From assembly GCA_033557465.1 (NCBI GenBank), contig JAWIIG010000037.1, positions 1,426,001 to 1,490,000 on the forward strand: a stretch of DNA of 64,000 bases, in the 5' to 3' direction. The notes under the pieces were generated by a model. The model was given only the letters and a program-made list of their open reading frames with translations. It ran no database searches and was not told the origin of the DNA. Of the stretch, positions 60,812 to 64,000 are shown piece by piece. The translations under genes were made by a program, and so were the position numbers. This DNA comes from Ichthyophis bannanicus. Lineage: Eukaryota > Chordata > Amphibia > Gymnophiona > Ichthyophiidae. Position 1 is the stretch's first letter, and each line of letters opens with the position of its first letter.

Positions 60812-62836
60812 ATGTCCCTCATGGAACCGCCAGCCATTTTGTCTAAGAAATGTTTAAACTGTGGTGGTACAGCTTTATTTTTAGACTCCAAAAACTGGTG
60901 TCCAACCTGTTTGGGTCCTGACTATTTTCCTCTGGAACCCTCGGGCTACAGTATTGTGAGAAGAGATTTTCAACATCGAATTTCCCTCGATACCAGGTTC
61001 CCTTCCAGTGTCAGGGCACCGACCGTTTCTTCTTCTACACAGGATCAGGTAACCCACAAACAGTCTGTTAAGACTAGCCAACCCTCGAGTGGTAGGTCTC
61101 ATGCACAGCATGAAGACGGCTCCGGCCTTGCCCTCGAGGGTCCATTGGCTTCAAAACCCCCGCGGGAGTCTTCGGCCTCTAAAGCCTATGAGGGGTTTCA
61201 GGTTGTTCCTGGGGCTCACCCCTCACAGAACATACCTGAGCCATGCTCGGTGGTGGCATCCGCTTCGAGCGGTACCGATACCCTGGCATCGGCACTGGTG
61301 TTGGACGTTGCACTCCTCACCAGGGATCGTCATCTGGCTTTCTTGGTACCTTCGGGACCGGTGGATACGTTCCAGATTGACTTTCCAGTATCAGCATCGA
61401 CGCCGATACTACCACCGACGTCGGTACCCTCTAGACATGCATCGATAGACTCGCTTCCTTCGATACCGAGTCTGGAATCGATCTCTAGTCTGGAAGACTG
61501 GGTACCAACATGTCTCGGTACCGACTCTTACCGGTACCGGATGCTTGGTACCGAGGGCGATTACCGAAGGCGTTCGTTTACCTCGGTACCGACTGAGCTG
61601 CCACCGATGACTGCTCCGATGTCGGTGTCGCCTTCGATTCCGACACCGCTACCGGTATCGGTATCGGTACCGGTATCTGCAGTAGCATCGGGGCCAGCTC
61701 CTTCCATGCTTCTTTCACCAGGGTCGCTCCTTTCTATACCAAGTCTGGAGTCGATACCTGGCATGGACCTCCAGTACCACCATCCATCCCTTAAGGATCC
61801 TTTTTTGCACCGTACAGGATCTTATATTCCTATATACTCAGGTAGATCCTCCGGTGCCCAGGCTAGTTCTTCAGGTCTAGCCTGTCCAGGGAAGGTTCTC
61901 TTTGGAGATCCTTCTTTTCAGAATTTCCTCCTGGATATGGCAAGATCTCTTGCCATTCCTATCCCTGGCCATGATCCTACACAAGGCTCTGTTTCTACTG
62001 AAGCAAAGGAAAACATAATGCTTCCTTTGCATAATTCCTTGCGGGATCTTCTTCTAAGAATGTGGGAAGCACCTTTAAGGGTACCCTCACCTTCTAGAGC
62101 AACTGATCTTCTGTATCAGGTGCCCCCCTCTCCAGGGTTTCAAAAGACTCAACTTCCTCATCATTCCATTGTGGTGGAATCAGCAATGAGGAAGGTGAAA
62201 AGTAAGAAGAAGCACTCTTCTTACCCACCAGGTCGTGGGTCTAGGACACTAGATGCCTTTGGACGTCAAACCTTCCAGACGTCCATGCTGTCAGCAAGGA
62301 TTCTCTCATATATTTTTTATATGAGTCTATCACTTCAGGAGGTCACAAAGAAATTATATCTTTTGACTCCTTTTCTTTCAGAGCCCAAGTCTGCAGACTA
62401 TTCCTTACTACTTAGTCATATTCAAAATATTTCTTGGTTTCTTACTCCTGCTTCCCTAGACTCTTTTGAGTCTGTTAGCAGAACTTCTGCTATAGCCATA
62501 GGGGCACGACGTAGAGCCTGGCTCCAAGCTTCAGACTTAGACAAATGGGCACAACAAAGACTGGGTAATACTCCTTGCACTGGCGAAAATCTCTTCAATA
62601 AGGAGTCTTTACATCAGGTTGCTCAGTGGTCCACTGACTTCCCTGTTTCTGAAGGCTATCCTAAGCCTTCTCCTTCCCCAGTAGGTAGGAAATGCCCTGC
62701 CAAACCTTCTTTCCCTAGGAGGAGAAGGTTTTATTCTTCTCCTGCCCATCATACAGATGTTCCCAAGCAGGGGAAGCATTGCCCTGGTCTGAAGAATCCA
62801 AACTCTCGCCAGGCTAAACAAACCCAGCAACCATAG
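60812..62836 (+). CDS. DIRS F ORF1, Gag-like protein, open
   Basis: A 674-residue product (MSLMEPPAILSKKCLNCGGT). Two CxxC pairs near the start (CLNC, CPTC) correspond to the first two pairs in C. Residues about 70-340 are Ser/Pro/Thr-rich low complexity, encoded by DNA dense in GGTACC and CGGTATCGG motifs. From about 365 the conserved region follows (NFLLDMARSLAIPI, SPGFQKTQLPHHSIVVESAM, FQTSMLSARILSYIFYM, ARRRAWLQASDLDKWAQ, CTGENLFN), aligning with C and B. The C-terminus is basic (SFPRRRRFYSS). It ends at a TAG. Confidence 0.75.
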   Translation: MSLMEPPAILSKKCLNCGGTALFLDSKNWCPTCLGPDYFPLEPSGYSIVRRDFQHRISLDTRFPSSVRAPTVSSSTQDQVTHKQSVKTSQPSSGRSHAQHEDGSGLALEGPLASKPPRESSASKAYEGFQVVPGAHPSQNIPEPCSVVASASSGTDTLASALVLDVALLTRDRHLAFLVPSGPVDTFQIDFPVSASTPILPPTSVPSRHASIDSLPSIPSLESISSLEDWVPTCLGTDSYRYRMLGTEGDYRRRSFTSVPTELPPMTAPMSVSPSIPTPLPVSVSVPVSAVASGPAPSMLLSPGSLLSIPSLESIPGMDLQYHHPSLKDPFLHRTGSYIPIYSGRSSGAQASSSGLACPGKVLFGDPSFQNFLLDMARSLAIPIPGHDPTQGSVSTEAKENIMLPLHNSLRDLLLRMWEAPLRVPSPSRATDLLYQVPPSPGFQKTQLPHHSIVVESAMRKVKSKKKHSSYPPGRGSRTLDAFGRQTFQTSMLSARILSYIFYMSLSLQEVTKKLYLLTPFLSEPKSADYSLLLSHIQNISWFLTPASLDSFESVSRTSAIAIGARRRAWLQASDLDKWAQQRLGNTPCTGENLFNKESLHQVAQWSTDFPVSEGYPKPSPSPVGRKCPAKPSFPRRRRFYSSPAHHTDVPKQGKHCPGLKNPNSRQAKQTQQP

Positions 62837-64000
62837 GGTTCTGATTAATCTTTTTCTGCCTCTTGGAGTTTAGAACCTACAGTTGACTTCTTCTCAGCAG
62901 ACGTTTTTCACTGTTTTCATTCTAAACTTTACACATGGCATCCAGTTCTCCTAGATATACTGAACTGTCAGGATATTCATGTCTATGGGTCACAGCTTTC
63001 TCCTCTTCTTCCTGCTAAGAAGAGGGGTTTAACAGCTATCACATGATAGTTTTCTGTACCAACATGAATTCTTTCCTTCTACAGACTTACCACATGGTAA
63101 GTCACTTTTCAGCTCTTGTTTCTCTACCCTCTTATCCAGTTTTTTTCCCCTGTAAGAGTGGTACCTTTACACTGGAGGGCTTCTTCAGCCTTTCTAGTCT
63201 TTCCATTCCAGTGTGGAGTCTTTTCTCTCGAGTAAACTCCCTTCTTTTTGCATGGGCAGCTCATCAGACAGGGACAGAGATTTCTTATTCTTGTTCTGTC
63301 TGTTCTTTCTGTTTTACACAGAAAGATTCTCTCTGCTGTCTTATCAGCAGCTGCCCATGCAGGAGCTCTAGTGATTGGACCACTGGTACTTTTCCACAAG
63401 TATACACAGTTGTCCTCCACCACTTTCTGTCTGTTCTTAGTAGTGATTCCAAGACGGTGCATACATCTTTCTTGGGCAATCCCTATCACTACAGGCTTAT
63501 CTTCTATTCTCGCCATCTCCAATTCCTTTGGGTTTGGCAGCATATCTTCTGTTCTCGCCATCTCCAATTCCTTTGGGTTTGGCAGCATAGTTGACATGGC
63601 TGCTGGCTTTTCCAACAGCCAGTTCTGTCTCCCAATTCTCCTGCATAATGCTCTCTGCAATTTTACAGAGAAGCTTTCCACTATGAGCCCTTGCTAGAGA
63701 GCATGGAGTTTTTTCTCTAATGACTATCCTACATGGTTGAAAAAAGGCTTCCTCAGTCATGCCCTCATGACTGTGAGGGTTCTTCATACCCTACTATTTC
63801 CTTTTAAAGCAAAGGACATAAGCCTTCTCTATGTGAAAGCCTAAAGAGTGCTCAGTTCCTACAGGGAATATGCTCTTTTTTCCTTGCAGCTTGTCCTCAT
63901 GGTATCCTAATCCTTCAGGGACAGCACATATTTAACTAAAGAACGCATGATACCCTTTTTGTCCCTCAAGTGGGTCAACCTGGTATCTCATTCTTATGCG
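62837..64000 (+). other. unassigned region after DIRS F ORF1; 45-bp duplication at 63499-63588
   Basis: Frames on + (63043-63594, 63248-63697) and - (63124-63681) exist but no RT, recombinase or other motif is seen. The unit ATCTTCTATTCTCGCCATCT to TTTGGCAGCAT is repeated in tandem at 63499-63543 and 63544-63588. Confidence 0.4.

Larger units (their letters stand above)
60568..64000 (+). mobile_element. DIRS-type element F, 5' part, runs off the window
   Basis: The left end TCTCCAGGAACAAGCAGG and CATATGGGGTACGTCGGTACCGACGGAG match the left terminal repeats of B, C and E. ORF1 follows at 60812. After ORF1 no RT is recognisable up to the window end, so F may be rearranged or its RT lies further right. 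Confidence 0.75.

Noticed and set aside
63248..63697. 149-codon frame after DIRS F ORF1 as a gene
   Set aside because: It contains a tandem 15-residue duplication and hydrophobic low-complexity text, with no start context or known motif.

Overview
The window looks like repeat-rich vertebrate DNA, most probably from an amphibian (a caecilian is my best guess). I base this on the mixture of DIRS-type tyrosine-recombinase retrotransposons, L2-, CR1/L3-, L1- and RTE/BovB-type LINEs, a Gmr1-like Ty3/Gypsy element, tRNA-derived SINEs and many short foldback DNA elements, with only one piece of host coding sequence. No prokaryotic features are present. Family names come from reading protein motifs by eye; no database search was run.

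Layout. 0-5 kb: edge of an LTR (minus strand), then a degraded L2-type LINE. 5.1-5.8 kb: tRNA-derived SINE and three 153-bp GC-rich tandem repeats. 5.9-10.2 kb: a second L2-type LINE with an 845-codon open frame whose two catalytic sites are changed. 10.2-12.2 kb: 3' half of a decayed DIRS element (A). 12.3-18.2 kb: foldback elements, a solo LTR with 4-bp target duplication, and the start of an L1. 18.2-24.0 kb: decayed DIRS element (B, minus strand) inside L1 ORF1. 24.4-27.0 kb: foldback elements and a hAT-like element with a perfect 8-bp duplication. 27.0-29.4 kb: the single convincing host coding segment, a large terminal exon on the minus strand with a splice acceptor, tentatively of a FRMPD1-like gene; the DIRS elements to its right would lie in its intron. 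29.7-35.4 kb: near-complete DIRS element (C). 35.4-41.2 kb: a second, differently organised DIRS element (D), abutting C. 42.0-43.3 kb: CR1/L3 remnant. 43.55-46.5 kb: an internally deleted DIRS element (E) inside a SINE. 47.0-48.2 kb: RTE/BovB remnant. 50.0-50.9 kb: an inverted repeat and a minisatellite. 51.4-60.6 kb: a nested stack in which RTE is interrupted by CR1, and CR1 by a complete Gypsy element with 1437-bp LTRs. 60.6-64 kb: start of another DIRS element (F) in an L1 tail.

How the pieces work together. C, D and E keep the DIRS layout: inverted terminal repeats, an internal region joining the complements of both ends, a Gag-like frame, RT-RNase H-methyltransferase-like frame and a tyrosine recombinase frame. 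The Gypsy element has a SCAN-like Gag, protease, dUTPase, RT and RNase H but no integrase that I can find, yet has a 4-bp target duplication. The most unusual signal is an open frame of about 280-290 codons inside the LTRs of this Gypsy family, seen in both of its LTRs, in the solo LTR at 13.8-15.3 kb (one stop) and in the partial LTR at the left edge.
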